DNA of 64,000 nt, taken from NCBI RefSeq assembly GCF_002936955.1, contig NZ_MPZM01000014.1:16014-80013 (forward strand). The letters run 5' to 3'. The DNA is from Oceanisphaera arctica (lineage in GTDB: Bacteria; Pseudomonadota; Gammaproteobacteria; Enterobacterales; Aeromonadaceae). Positions 53,004 to 62,102 of the stretch are shown here, in pieces (the stretch's first letter is position 1; each line of letters opens with the position of its first letter). The notes below the pieces were generated by a model. It was not told where the DNA came from, searched no databases, and saw only the letters and a program-made list of their open reading frames with translations. The position numbers and the translations under genes were made by a program.

Positions 53004-55262
53004 TCAGCGGTTACCCCCGAGGCGAGCGGTTAGCGCGGAAAGCCCTTTTTGAGTCTCTGTTACCGCCTGGGCCAGCTCGATGGCGAGGCCGTGTGTCAGC
53101 AGGGTCTGGGCCTCGGCCGCCAGCTCCAGCTGTGTCAGCACCCCGGCCAGCCGGGTCTGATCCAGCATGCGGGCGGTGCCGCCCAGCCGGTGTGCCAGCT
53201 GGCCCAGCTCCAGGTGATCTTCTTCCGCCAGCGCCTGCTCAAGGGCCGCCTGCTCAGCCGGCAGCTCGCCGGCAAAGCGGCTCAGCATGGCCTGCAGCCG
53301 GGGGCGGCCCAGCACCCGCAGGTGTTCCTGCAGCAGCGGCTGCTCCAGCTCCGGTTGTATGCGAATGCCCAGCGCCTGACCCAGCGCGAGGGTGAGCCTT
53401 GGCCATTGTACCGGCTTGGCCACCACGGCCCTGAGCCCGGCGGCCAGATAACGGCGAATGTCGTCGGGGCCCACGCTGGCGGTCAGGGCAACCACAGGCG
53501 TTTCCTGGTTCAGCCCTTGAGCCTGATGGCGGATACTGTGGCTGGCTTCCAGGCCGTCCATGCCCGGTAGATGCATGTCCATCAGAATAAGGTCAAAGGC
53601 CTGATGACGGGCCATCTCGAGTGCCTGCTCGCCGCTTTCTGCCTGGCTTACCAGATGACCGTGCTGCTCCAGCATGGCGGCAAGAATGGCCCTGTTGATG
53701 GCCACGTCTTCCACCAGCAGCAGACTGAGGCTGGGCAGGGTGGACAGCTCGGTTTCTTGTTCTGTGGTCGGCGTAGCGGCGGGTGTCAGCGGCAGGATAA
53801 AGCCGAAGCGGCTGCCCTGTCCGGGGGTGCTTTGCAGAGTCATGCTGCCGCCCATAGCCTCGATCAGCCGTTTGGAGATGGCCAGTCCCAGTCCGGTGCC
53901 ACCATAACGTCGGCTTATGCTTTCATCGGCCTGGGTAAAACGCTGAAAAATGCGGTCTTGCTGCTCGGGGGCAATGCCGATGCCATTGTCTTCTACGTTG
54001 AATTGCCAGCCTCCGTCTACCGCCCGGGCACCGAGCGTGACCCGGCCGCCCTCATCGGTGAACTTGGTGGCGTTGGACAGCAGGTTGATTAGCACCTGAC
54101 GCAGCCGGCCGGCGTGGCCCGAGAGCCAAAGCCCGGCGTCGGGCGCGTCCAGTTGCAGTCGGATCTGCTTGGCCTCGGCGTAGCCCTGCATCATGGCGAC
54201 ACTGCTCTCCAGCAACTCACCCAGGGCGAAGGGAGCCGGCGCTTCGGACAGCGGGCCCTGCTCCAGCGCCGCATAATCGAGCACGTCGTTCAGCAGCATC
54301 AGCAGGTGCTCGGCCGAGTGCTGCAGTATGTCGAGCAGTTCTTGCTCGGGGCTGTCTTTCAGCGCGGGCCTGAGCAGGGCAAGGGTACCCAGAATGCCGT
54401 TCATGGGGGTACGCAGCTCGTGGGTCATGTTGGCGATAAAACGGCTTTTGGCCATATCGGCCGCCTCGGCCGACTCCTTGGCCTGACGCAGGTGGTGAGT
54501 GCGTCTGTCCACCAGGGCTTCGAGCCGGTCTTTGTCGTGCTGTAGCTCGTTCTGACGACGCTCGACCGAGCGGCGCATGGTGTTGATGGCGCCCACCAGG
54601 GTATCCAGCTCGTCGGGCAGCTGGCCGGGCGAACGGGCCAGCGTCAGCGGGGGGCTGCCGGGCCGGCCTTCGCCAATCTGCGCCACATGACGGGCCATGC
54701 GTTCCAGATGACGGGTCACCCTGCGCTGAAACACCAGCATCAGGCAAAAGGCGATGGCCAGTATCGTCAGGGTCTGGCCCAGCAGTATGGTCTGGGCGTG
54801 ATCGATCAGCTGCTGGCGAATACTGCGCTTGCTGAAGGCAAGCTCCAGCCGGCCCACTCGCTGGGGCCCCAGCGCCGGGCTGGGATAGATTAAATCGAAG
54901 TCATGTTCATGCATGCCCTCACCGCTGTTATTACGGGCCAGCACCAAGGGGTCGGGGAGGGCGTCACCGGTCACGGTCAGCCGGGCCATGTGCGGCATGT
55001 CGAGCATGCTTTTCAGCTGTAACCGGGCTTGCGGCAGGTTCAGATCCCACAGGCTCTGGGTCAGGCTGTCGAGGTAGCTTTGCTCAATAAGGGTGAGGCG
55101 GTCGTTCAAATCCTGTTTTATCTGGCGATGGTCGAGCAAGAGCTGAAAGGCGGTGGACAGCAGCGAAAGGGTCAGGCTGACGCCCAGCACCAGCAGAAAC
55201 AGGCGAAAACTCAGAGGATGCCGCCGCCGGTAGCGGGGCAACAGGGTCAACAGGGCTTTCAT
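53004..55262 (-). CDS. Hybrid sensor histidine kinase with receiver and HPt domains
   Basis: A 752-residue inner-membrane kinase. Two membrane segments near residues 18-40 and 155-175 flank a periplasmic region; then a HAMP linker, HisKA domain ([16 protein letters not shown]), ATPase domain ([30 protein letters not shown]), a receiver ([10 protein letters not shown], phospho-Asp in [13 protein letters not shown]) and a C-terminal HPt domain ([11 protein letters not shown]). This is the full phosphorelay of the TorS/BarA type. It is the last gene of a three-gene sensor operon with a response regulator and a solute-binding protein. Confidence 0.93.
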   Translation of the reverse strand: MKALLTLLPRYRRRHPLSFRLFLLVLGVSLTLSLLSTAFQLLLDHRQIKQDLNDRLTLIEQSYLDSLTQSLWDLNLPQARLQLKSMLDMPHMARLTVTGDALPDPLVLARNNSGEGMHEHDFDLIYPSPALGPQRVGRLELAFSKRSIRQQLIDHAQTILLGQTLTILAIAFCLMLVFQRRVTRHLERMARHVAQIGEGRPGSPPLTLARSPGQLPDELDTLVGAINTMRRSVERRQNELQHDKDRLEALVDRRTHHLRQAKESAEAADMAKSRFIANMTHELRTPMNGILGTLALLRPALKDSPEQELLDILQHSAEHLLMLLNDVLDYAALEQGPLSEAPAPFALGELLESSVAMMQGYAEAKQIRLQLDAPDAGLWLSGHAGRLRQVLINLLSNATKFTDEGGRVTLGARAVDGGWQFNVEDNGIGIAPEQQDRIFQRFTQADESISRRYGGTGLGLAISKRLIEAMGGSMTLQSTPGQGSRFGFILPLTPAATPTTEQETELSTLPSLSLLLVEDVAINRAILAAMLEQHGHLVSQAESGEQALEMARHQAFDLILMDMHLPGMDGLEASHSIRHQAQGLNQETPVVALTASVGPDDIRRYLAAGLRAVVAKPVQWPRLTLALGQALGIRIQPELEQPLLQEHLRVLGRPRLQAMLSRFAGELPAEQAALEQALAEEDHLELGQLAHRLGGTARMLDQTRLAGVLTQLELAAEAQTLLTHGLAIELAQAVTETQKGLSALTARLGGNR

Positions 55263-56030
55263 TCAGGGTGTATCCAGATAACGGCGTTCAAAATGGGCGG
55301 TGATGCGTTGAATATAATGATCGTCGGTCAGCTCTTGTAGCCGAGCGGACAGGGCCGGCAGCAGCGGCTCCAGTACCGAGCCTCTGGGCAGGGCCAGGTG
55401 GTAATGTTCCAGGGTGAGCAGCTCGGGCAGGGGGAACAGCTGCCCGGTCAGCCCGAGTTTTTGTGCCTGCAGCGTGCCGGTGGTCAGTCCTATGGGCATG
55501 TAATCGATACGGCCCAGTGCCAGCTTGCGAAAATTCTGCTCGCCGGTAGAGACTCGCTCAACATGGGGATGGCGGCTGGCGGCCCGGTCGAAATCGTCAC
55601 CGAAGCTGTCACCAAACAGCAGGCCAAGTGTCTTGTCGGACAGGTTCCAGGACGACGGGTTGGCGTTGCCAAAATGGGTAAAGAGCACCACGGGATCCGC
55701 CACTATGGGGGTGTCGCTGAAGCGGAAGTCCCGCTCCCGCTGTCGGGTCTTGTAGGCGGCTACAATCAGGTCCACCTTGCCCTGGCGCGCCGCCAGCTGG
55801 CAGCGTTCCCAGTTGCCGAATACCCGCATGTTCAGCGAATAGCCGTGTTCGGCCAGTAGCTTGCGGGCCAGGTGGGGGGCAATGCCGATGAGCTCGCCCT
55901 CTTGCTCCCACGACAGGGGCGGATACATGGGGTGACCGCAGGCGGTGAGGGTTCTGGCTGTGCCTTGAGCCTGGGCCTTAGAGGGCAGTACCGGCAACAG
56001 GGCAAGCAGCAGCGCGAGGATCAGTGGCAT
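55263..56030 (-). CDS. Periplasmic solute-binding protein (SBP family 3) of a sensor operon
   Basis: A 255-residue secreted binding protein. The signal peptide ends near ...KAQA; the mature part begins ARTLTACGHPMYPPLSWEQEGELIGIAPHLA, followed by the paired FGNWERCQLAARQGKVDLIVAAYKTRQRERDF strand and FRKLALGRIDYMPIG. It has no transporter genes with it; instead it lies between a response regulator (10-base overlap) and a hybrid kinase (adjacent stop and start), so it probably acts as the ligand sensor that feeds the kinase, as TorT does for TorS, though the fold class differs. The ligand is unknown. Confidence 0.87.
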   Translation of the reverse strand: MPLILALLLALLPVLPSKAQAQGTARTLTACGHPMYPPLSWEQEGELIGIAPHLARKLLAEHGYSLNMRVFGNWERCQLAARQGKVDLIVAAYKTRQRERDFRFSDTPIVADPVVLFTHFGNANPSSWNLSDKTLGLLFGDSFGDDFDRAASRHPHVERVSTGEQNFRKLALGRIDYMPIGLTTGTLQAQKLGLTGQLFPLPELLTLEHYHLALPRGSVLEPLLPALSARLQELTDDHYIQRITAHFERRYLDTP

Positions 56031-56740
56031 GGCACCGGCCTTGGGGTAAAGACGTAGCCGGCGCCATGCATGGTGAGGATGATTCTGGGATTAGCCGGGT
56101 CGTCTTTCAGCTTGCGCCGCAGCCGGCCCACCAGCACGTCTATGGTTCTGTCGTTGGGGGCCCACTCGCGGTTTTTTATCTGATCCAGCAGCTGATCCCG
56201 TGACAGGGTCTGCCCCGAATGATGTAAAAAGGCACACAGCAGCTGGTATTCGCCGTGGGTCAGCGGGGTTTGCCGGTCATGTTCATCGAGCAGCACCCGC
56301 CGGTCCAGATCGATGCGCCAGTCGTCAAACCGACGAATGTTGGCAGCGGGTGCCGTGTCGCCCCGGGGCAGCACGGCCCGCACCCGGCGGGCCAGGTTCT
56401 TGGCTCGGGCCAGCAGTTCGCGGGGGTTGAAGGGTTTGCACACATAGTCGTCGGCACCGCATTCCAGGCCTATGATGCGCTCTATGTCATCCTGACGGCC
56501 GGTCACCAGTATGATGCCCACCTCGGAGCCGGCACGCAGCTCCCGGGTCAGGGTCAGACCGTCCTTGCCCGGCAGCCTGATGTCCAACAGCACAAGGTCG
56601 ACATCCTGCTCGCTCAGTATCAGCTCGGCTTCTTCCGCGCTTTGGGCCGCAAACACCTGGTGCTGCTCTACTCTGAAGTACTCCACCAGGCAATCCCGCG
56701 TGGTGTCGTCGTCTTCCACAATCAAGATGCGGATATCCAT
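56021..56740 (-). CDS. OmpR-family response regulator (TorR-like)
   Basis: A 239-residue regulator. The receiver has VEDDDTTRD, phospho-Asp in LVLLDIRLPGKDG, Thr in LVTGRQDD and Lys in VCKPF. The winged helix contains LTHGEYQLLCAFLHHSGQTLSRDQLLD and RTIDVLVGRLRRKL, ending MHGAGYVFTPRP. The domain layout and gene order (regulator, binding protein, kinase) resemble tor-type sensing. An ATG five codons earlier (56755) is an alternative start. Confidence 0.92.
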   Translation of the reverse strand: MDIRILIVEDDDTTRDCLVEYFRVEQHQVFAAQSAEEAELILSEQDVDLVLLDIRLPGKDGLTLTRELRAGSEVGIILVTGRQDDIERIIGLECGADDYVCKPFNPRELLARAKNLARRVRAVLPRGDTAPAANIRRFDDWRIDLDRRVLLDEHDRQTPLTHGEYQLLCAFLHHSGQTLSRDQLLDQIKNREWAPNDRTIDVLVGRLRRKLKDDPANPRIILTMHGAGYVFTPRPVPCH

Positions 56741-56833
56741 ATCGTTTGTTCTCATTTTTCTTGTGTGTTGTATGCGAGTGAGTCCACAAGCCAGCTATTA
56801 ACACCGCCGAAGCACCGCTGTCAATGTTGCCGC

Positions 56834-57982
56834 CTATTTCCCCAGAAGCTCGCCCATAGGCCGCAGGTTGGTGACGTGATCACAGAGTGACTTGAGCACC
56901 ATCATCATGGGGGTGGCGATAATCAGCCCCACCGGGCCCCATATCCAGCCCCAGAACGAGAGGCCGACAAAAATCGCCACCGGGTTGAGGCTGGAAAGAT
57001 GGCTGGTCAACCAGGGGGTCAGCAGATAGCCCTGAATGCTGGTGACCACCAGCGAGGCACCGGCCACGATAAACGCCATGTCCAGGGTGCCGAACTGCAA
57101 AAAGGCCGCCATGCCGGTGCCCAACAGTACCAGCAGCGGGCCCAGATAGGGAATGGCGCTAGCCACGCCGGCCAGCACGCCCCAGAGCCCGGCCTGCTCG
57201 ACGCCGAGAATCCAGAATGCCAGCCAGGTGAAGGCGCCGACAAAGACGGCGCTTAACAGCATTACAAACAGGAAGCGGCGTACCTGATGATGAAAATCAT
57301 CCATGATGCGGGCGGCCTTGCGCATGCGTTCAAACGAGGGGCCCGAGATGCGGATCACCTTGCGGCGGTATAATTTGCCCACCGCCAGCATGAAATACAC
57401 CAGCAGCAGGGCAGAAAAACTCTGGGACACCATCACCAGCGCCGCCGAAGCGCCGCCCAGCAAATATTCCTGCACATCGAAGGGCTTTTCCACGATACGC
57501 ACCGCCGTCACCCCCGGCGTTCTGACCTTCTTCTTGTCACTGGTGCTCTCTTCAATCTCTTTGGCCGCTGCCTGGGCTTTTTCTATGATACCCGCCTCTT
57601 TGGGCGGGGTCGTGGCGGCACTGCGTTTGAACTTGCTGATGGCCACCGGCACCTTGTCCAGCATGGTCACGGCTTCGCGCTGCAAGGGGATGCTGGCGCT
57701 GACCATGACCGCCAGCAACACGGACATCACCACGGCCGCGCTGACGGGGCGAGGCACCCTGAGTCGGTCGAAGGGTGAGAGCAGCGGGTCCAGGGCATAA
57801 CTGATGAAAACCGCCACCATCAGCGGCAGCAGCACCGCCTGCGCCCAGTCGATGAAATATACGGTCGCCACCGACGCCAGTATGATCAGCGAAACACTGC
57901 GCACGTTAACCGCGTCGATCAACGGTTTCTGGTCGTCGAATGCCTTTTTGCTGCCGAATAATGCGTCATCTGGGTCTGTCAT
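56834..57982 (-). CDS. AI-2E family transporter (YdiK/PerM-like permease)
   Basis: A 382-residue membrane protein with about eight hydrophobic segments: early pair VYFIDWAQAVLLPLMVAVFISYALDPLL and AVVMSVLLAVMVSASIPL, a long cytoplasmic stretch (about residues 120-190), then the core FVGAFTWLAFWILGVEQAGLWGVLAGVASAIPYLGPLLV. The last helices end with LNPVAIFVGLSFWGWIWGPVGLIIATPM, the family signature. The ATG at 57982 (MTDPDDALFG) is the best start; an upstream in-frame ATG would add 28 residues with no family likeness. Substrate unknown; the family name does not prove AI-2 transport. Confidence 0.88.
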   Translation of the reverse strand: MTDPDDALFGSKKAFDDQKPLIDAVNVRSVSLIILASVATVYFIDWAQAVLLPLMVAVFISYALDPLLSPFDRLRVPRPVSAAVVMSVLLAVMVSASIPLQREAVTMLDKVPVAISKFKRSAATTPPKEAGIIEKAQAAAKEIEESTSDKKKVRTPGVTAVRIVEKPFDVQEYLLGGASAALVMVSQSFSALLLVYFMLAVGKLYRRKVIRISGPSFERMRKAARIMDDFHHQVRRFLFVMLLSAVFVGAFTWLAFWILGVEQAGLWGVLAGVASAIPYLGPLLVLLGTGMAAFLQFGTLDMAFIVAGASLVVTSIQGYLLTPWLTSHLSSLNPVAIFVGLSFWGWIWGPVGLIIATPMMMVLKSLCDHVTNLRPMGELLGK

Positions 57983-58237
57983 GGGGTCAGTGTCCGGTTT
58001 TGCTATGTTGCAGAGTTTAACCGCCTTTTGCCGGGAGGAACATGTGTCGGGGGTGCACGGTTGCAAATGCCCGGATGCCGCCGGTGAGCCTCTGGTTGGG
58101 ATGACGCTGATGAGCGGCCGGATACCATGTTAATGAGCTTGGCCTGCGTGCCATGACGGGATATGGTGGCTACGCCTGAACCAGGCGCTTTTCATGAATG
58201 TATAAATGTCAGCGATGATTAATCACGGAATCCCAAG

Positions 58238-59143
58238 ATGTGGAAGCTTAATCCCAGGGCACTGAAATACCTCAATGAAGTCGCTCGCTTCGGCTCATTG
58301 CGTAAAGTCGCCGCCCATTTGAATGTCGATGTCTCGGCCATCAGTCGTCAGTTGGCGCAGCTGGAGGAAGAGCTGGGCACGGCCGTTGGCATGCGCAGTG
58401 GGCAGGGGTTTGTTCTCACCCAGGTCGGCGAAGAGCTGGTCGCACTTTTTCGACAGCAAAAAGCGAGTGAAGCCGCCGCCCTGTCCCGTATCGAAGCGTT
58501 ACAGAGCCTGAAACGGGGACGTGTCAGTATTGCCGTTGGTGAAGGATTTATTGCCGATCTTATTTCCGCGCCGCTGCAGGCTTTTATGGCTCGCTATCCG
58601 GGCATTCAGATCAGTGTGGAAATGGCGGGAGCCAATGAGGCGACACGGTTGGTCAAGGAGGATCGGGTGGATTTGGCGCTGGTCTATGCGCCTTCGCCCG
58701 ATGCCGAGCTCTATTCCCATGTGGTCACCCGCCAGCCCCTGGAACTGATCACCCCTCCAGGGCACCCTCTCACCAGACTGGCGCCGCTGTCCATCCGACA
58801 GATATCAGGTTATCCCCTGGCCCTTATCGATCAGCAGTTCGGCATGGGGCAACTGGTCAGCCTGGTCGAGGAACTGGAACATATCCGTTTTGAGCCCCAA
58901 TTAAGAACTAATTCTGTCGCTGTTCTAAAGAATTTTGTGCTGTCTGGTATGGGCGTGACCTTCATGCCCGGATTGACGGTACACAGCGAGATAAAGCAGG
59001 GAAGGATAGCCTGTGTTCCTGTACCTCATCCCGTGCTGGCTGGGGCAAGTGCTCACATCGTCAGCCATAAAGGCCGTGAGCTGACGGTGTCGGCCGAAGC
59101 CCTGATCAATCATCTCCATGATGGAATGTTGTTCTTTAATTAA
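58238..59143 (+). CDS. LysR-family regulator next to a TRAP transporter and dipeptidase
   Basis: A 301-residue LysR protein: helix-turn-helix PRALKYLNEVARFGSLRKVAAHLNVDVSAISRQLAQLEEEL and an effector domain starting KRGRVSIAVGEGFIADLI. A glycine-rich effector-site segment (GQGFVLTQVGEEL) follows the DNA-binding part. It precedes and has the same direction as the TRAP-dipeptidase operon, which starts about 130 bases after it, suggesting that it regulates that operon. The intergenic region contains a 9-bp inverted repeat. Confidence 0.9.
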   Translation: MWKLNPRALKYLNEVARFGSLRKVAAHLNVDVSAISRQLAQLEEELGTAVGMRSGQGFVLTQVGEELVALFRQQKASEAAALSRIEALQSLKRGRVSIAVGEGFIADLISAPLQAFMARYPGIQISVEMAGANEATRLVKEDRVDLALVYAPSPDAELYSHVVTRQPLELITPPGHPLTRLAPLSIRQISGYPLALIDQQFGMGQLVSLVEELEHIRFEPQLRTNSVAVLKNFVLSGMGVTFMPGLTVHSEIKQGRIACVPVPHPVLAGASAHIVSHKGRELTVSAEALINHLHDGMLFFN

Positions 59144-59168
59144 TGGTTAGATTGGTTTTAAGTGTTGC

Positions 59169-59208
59169 GTTGACTTTATATCAACGCTTTTGGCATTGAA
59201 AAGTCAAC
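59169..59208. promoter_or_regulatory. Inverted repeat upstream of the second TRAP operon
   Basis: GTTGACTTT at 59169-59177 and AAAGTCAAC at 59200-59208 are perfect inverted repeats 22 bases apart. GCGTTG and CAACGC form a smaller palindrome overlapping the first arm. The site fits a regulator such as the adjacent LysR protein. Confidence 0.5.
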
Positions 59209-59272
59209 ACGACAACGCTTAATCTGGCGGAGATGTATTACAACACCCAATCTGGATATGGAGATCGAGGCT

Positions 59273-60301
59273 ATGCCAACTTGTAAAATCAAACAGCTGA
59301 CAAAATTGATGTCAGTGGCATGTGGGGCTGGAGCCTTACTTATCAGTGGTCTGGCCGGAGCGGCCACAACCATTGACCTGTCTTATAACGGCGCGCCCGA
59401 TGCGGACAAGAATGCGGTGCACCTGTTTGCATCCAACCTGAAAAAACTGGTGGAAGAAAAAACCCGGGGTGAGCTGGAGTTGAAGCTGTATCCAAATAGC
59501 ATGCTGGGTGAAGAAGAGCAGCGCATGGAGCAGGTCATGAACATGCCCAGCCTCAATATCGCTTCTTTTGCCGGCATTTCGCCGTTGTTTCCCGAAATCT
59601 ATGTAAGTGCTATTCCTTTCCTGTTCAAGGACTTTGATGAGGCGCGCCGTTTCTTTGACCAGGGCGAATACTGGAAAGCAGCTCAGGATGAGTTCTATCA
59701 GCGTACCGGCACCCGCCTGCTGGCGGTAGTGGAAGAAGGCGGTTTCCTGGCGTTTACCAACAACAAGCGGCCTATTAGGCAGCCCGATGATTTCAAAGGA
59801 CTGCGCTTCAGAGCGATGGATAAAAGCCAGGTGGCACTGTACGAAGCCTTTGGTGCATCCGGAACCCCGATTCCCTGGACCGAAGTGTACATGGCGATGA
59901 AGACGGGCGTCGCCGATGGCCAGATGAACCCGCCCATGTACATCATTCTGGGCAGTCTGCAGGAAGTACAAAAATACCTGACCCTGGCCAACATTCAGTA
60001 TTCCGATCAGTTCCTGGTGGCCAATGATCAGCTGATGGCCTCCCTGACAGAAGAGCAGAGGGCAGCCCTGACGGAAGCAGTAGAAGAAGCCAACCAGATT
60101 AACCGTCAATCGGTCGAGTCCAAGGTTGATGAGCGCGTCCAGTTCCTGGCCGACAAGGGTATGGAAGTCTACCGTCCGACGGTGGAAGAGCTAGCGGCCT
60201 TCCGGGAAAAAGCCAAGCCTTCCTATGTCACTTGGCTGCAGGAGCAGAATATCGATCAACAATGGATCGATTTGGCCCTGCAGGATGTGAAATCCAACTA
60301 A
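59273..60301 (+). CDS. TRAP transporter solute-binding protein (DctP family)
   Basis: A 342-residue secreted binding protein. The signal peptide ends around GLAGAA; the mature protein begins TTIDLSYNGAPDADKNAVHLFA and shows the family's GELELKLYPNSMLGEEEQRMEQV, the substrate Arg in FKGLRFRAMDKSQ and PIPWTEVYMAMKTGVADGQMNPP. The ATG at 59273 has a GAG-rich region upstream; another ATG at 59258 is possible. It is the first gene of an intact TRAP transporter followed by a dipeptidase, which suggests its ligand may be a dipeptide or related acid. Confidence 0.9.
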   Translation: MPTCKIKQLTKLMSVACGAGALLISGLAGAATTIDLSYNGAPDADKNAVHLFASNLKKLVEEKTRGELELKLYPNSMLGEEEQRMEQVMNMPSLNIASFAGISPLFPEIYVSAIPFLFKDFDEARRFFDQGEYWKAAQDEFYQRTGTRLLAVVEEGGFLAFTNNKRPIRQPDDFKGLRFRAMDKSQVALYEAFGASGTPIPWTEVYMAMKTGVADGQMNPPMYIILGSLQEVQKYLTLANIQYSDQFLVANDQLMASLTEEQRAALTEAVEEANQINRQSVESKVDERVQFLADKGMEVYRPTVEELAAFREKAKPSYVTWLQEQNIDQQWIDLALQDVKSN

Positions 60302-60313
60302 TTACCTTCCGAT

Positions 60314-60339
60314 AAGGTGGCGGTGCCTGGCACCGCCTT
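60314..60339 (+). promoter_or_regulatory. Stem-loop between dctP and dctQ of the second TRAP operon
   Basis: GGCGGTGCC and GGCACCGCC are nearly back to back and give a strong hairpin flanked by AAGG and CCTT. It matches the position of the hairpin in the first TRAP operon. Confidence 0.7.
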
Positions 60340-60345
60340 GTTGTT

Positions 60346-60819
60346 ATGATCATAAAAACCCTTCGTGTATTGAGTCGCGTGTCGGAAACCCTGGCAGGCT
60401 TGCTTATCGCCAGCAATCTCATGGTGCTGCTCTATGGCGTTGCCGCAAGATACCTGGCTGGCCGCTCACCTATCTGGATGGATGAGCTTTCCCGTTTCCT
60501 GATTATCGGTACCGTGTTGCTGACGGCCGGTGTGGTGTGGATTCGTAATGAACACATGCGCATCAACCTTCTGGAACAGAAGCTGCCGTTGAAGTGGGCC
60601 TCGGCCCTGAAACTCTACCAGTGGCTGCTAACTGTGGTGATCAGTGGCGCATTTGTCTGGTTTTCCTGGCATTACGCGTTTTCCGTCAGTCGCTTCACTA
60701 CCATGGGGCTAGGGATAAGCCGGACCTGGCCGATGCTAAGCATGCCGCTTGGTTTCCTGATGCTATTTTTGTTCGCCATTTTACGTGGCCCATTTGAAAG
60801 AAAGGATATGCAGTTATGA
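60346..60819 (+). CDS. TRAP transporter small membrane subunit (DctQ family)
   Basis: A 157-residue protein with four membrane helices. The DctQ motifs are YGVAARYLAGRSPIWMDELSRFLIIGTVLLTAG and NEHMRINLLEQKLPLKW. It is complete. No good ribosome binding site precedes the ATG at 60346, but a strong stem-loop does, suggesting controlled translation. It overlaps dctM by four bases. Confidence 0.9.
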   Translation: MIIKTLRVLSRVSETLAGLLIASNLMVLLYGVAARYLAGRSPIWMDELSRFLIIGTVLLTAGVVWIRNEHMRINLLEQKLPLKWASALKLYQWLLTVVISGAFVWFSWHYAFSVSRFTTMGLGISRTWPMLSMPLGFLMLFLFAILRGPFERKDMQL

Positions 60820-62102
60820 CTCTGGCGATGTTTGCCACCTTTATTGTGCATATCCTTTTGGGTTTGCCCCTGTTCCTGGCGCTGCTTCTCACCGCCGTCG
60901 TCGGCTTTTTCTTTATTGATGCAGACATGATAGGCCGCATGTTGCCCCAACAATTCTTTGGCGGTATCAATGTATTTTCTCTAATGGCAATTCCCTTGTT
61001 CATCCTTGCGGGTAACCTGATGAACAGCGCAGGCCTGACACAACGGTTGATGACCCTGGCCAGAACCTTGGTCGGTCACTGGCGTGGTGGCCTGGGCTAT
61101 GTGAATGTAGTTTCCAGCGTATTCTTCGCCGGGGTCAACGGCTCGGCAGTAGCGGATACTTCGGCGCTCGGTTCCCTGCTGGTGCCGGCGATGAAAAAAG
61201 AAGGTTACTCGGTTCCCTATGCCGCAGGGCTAACGGCGGGCAGCTCGCTGATAGGTCCCATTATTCCTCCCAGTATCTTCATGATCCTTTATGCCTCGCT
61301 GACCAATACCTCGGTTGGCGCTCTGTTTCTGGCAGGAGTCATTCCCGGCGTGATCCTGGGATGCGCGTTTATGATGATGAACTGGGTCTATGCTAGACGA
61401 GCTGGCTTGCCCGTTTCAGGTGAAAAGCCGACCCTGGCCAGACTGTGGTCAGCCAGCTGGGGAGCTTTACCGGCCCTGCTCGCGCCGTTGATTATCGTAG
61501 GCGGTATAGTGCTCGGTGTGGTCACACCTACCGAATCGGGTGCCCTGACCGTGCTTTATGTGGTCATGGTCGGGCTGCTCGCAGGCCAACTTTCCCTAGC
61601 CCGATTCTGGTCTGCATTGATTGAAACGGCCCGTCTGACCAGCGCCATCTTCCTGATCATGGCGGCATCCGCGACCATCAGTTGGCTGCTGTCCTACGCT
61701 CAGGTGCCCAAGTCATTCGTAGCCTTGCTGGAACCCTTTATCGAGCAGCCGGTACTGGTACTGTTGTTGCTGAGTGGCATTACCTTTATCACCGGCATGT
61801 TTATGGAAGAAGTATCGGCGCTGATGCTATTGACACCTATTTTTGTCCCGGTTGCCATGGCTGCGGGCATTGACCCCGTGCACCTGGGGGTGGTCATTAC
61901 CCTGAATATCACCATCGCCTTGATTACTCCCCCCATGGGTGCCTGTGTATTTGTGGCTGCAGCGGTCAGCAAGCTCGAAATCACAGCCCTGTTTAAAACC
62001 ATCTGGCCCTTTGTGCTGCTTGCCCTGAGTGTGCTGCTGCTGTTGATCCTGTTTCCTGCATTGACCCTATGGCTGCCGAGAGTCCTGGGGGGTTACGCAT
62101 GA
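60816..62102 (+). CDS. TRAP transporter large permease subunit (DctM family)
   Basis: A 428-residue permease with about 12 helices. Family features are visible throughout: FSLMAIPLFILAGNLMNSAGLTQRL, a GSLLVPAMKKEGYSVPYAAGLTAGSSLIGPIIPPS core and VTPTESGALTVLYVV. Unlike the DctM gene near 43.3 kb it has no stop codon. It overlaps the following dipeptidase gene by four bases, so the transporter and dipeptidase are co-translated. Confidence 0.94.
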   Translation: MTLAMFATFIVHILLGLPLFLALLLTAVVGFFFIDADMIGRMLPQQFFGGINVFSLMAIPLFILAGNLMNSAGLTQRLMTLARTLVGHWRGGLGYVNVVSSVFFAGVNGSAVADTSALGSLLVPAMKKEGYSVPYAAGLTAGSSLIGPIIPPSIFMILYASLTNTSVGALFLAGVIPGVILGCAFMMMNWVYARRAGLPVSGEKPTLARLWSASWGALPALLAPLIIVGGIVLGVVTPTESGALTVLYVVMVGLLAGQLSLARFWSALIETARLTSAIFLIMAASATISWLLSYAQVPKSFVALLEPFIEQPVLVLLLLSGITFITGMFMEEVSALMLLTPIFVPVAMAAGIDPVHLGVVITLNITIALITPPMGACVFVAAAVSKLEITALFKTIWPFVLLALSVLLLLILFPALTLWLPRVLGGYA

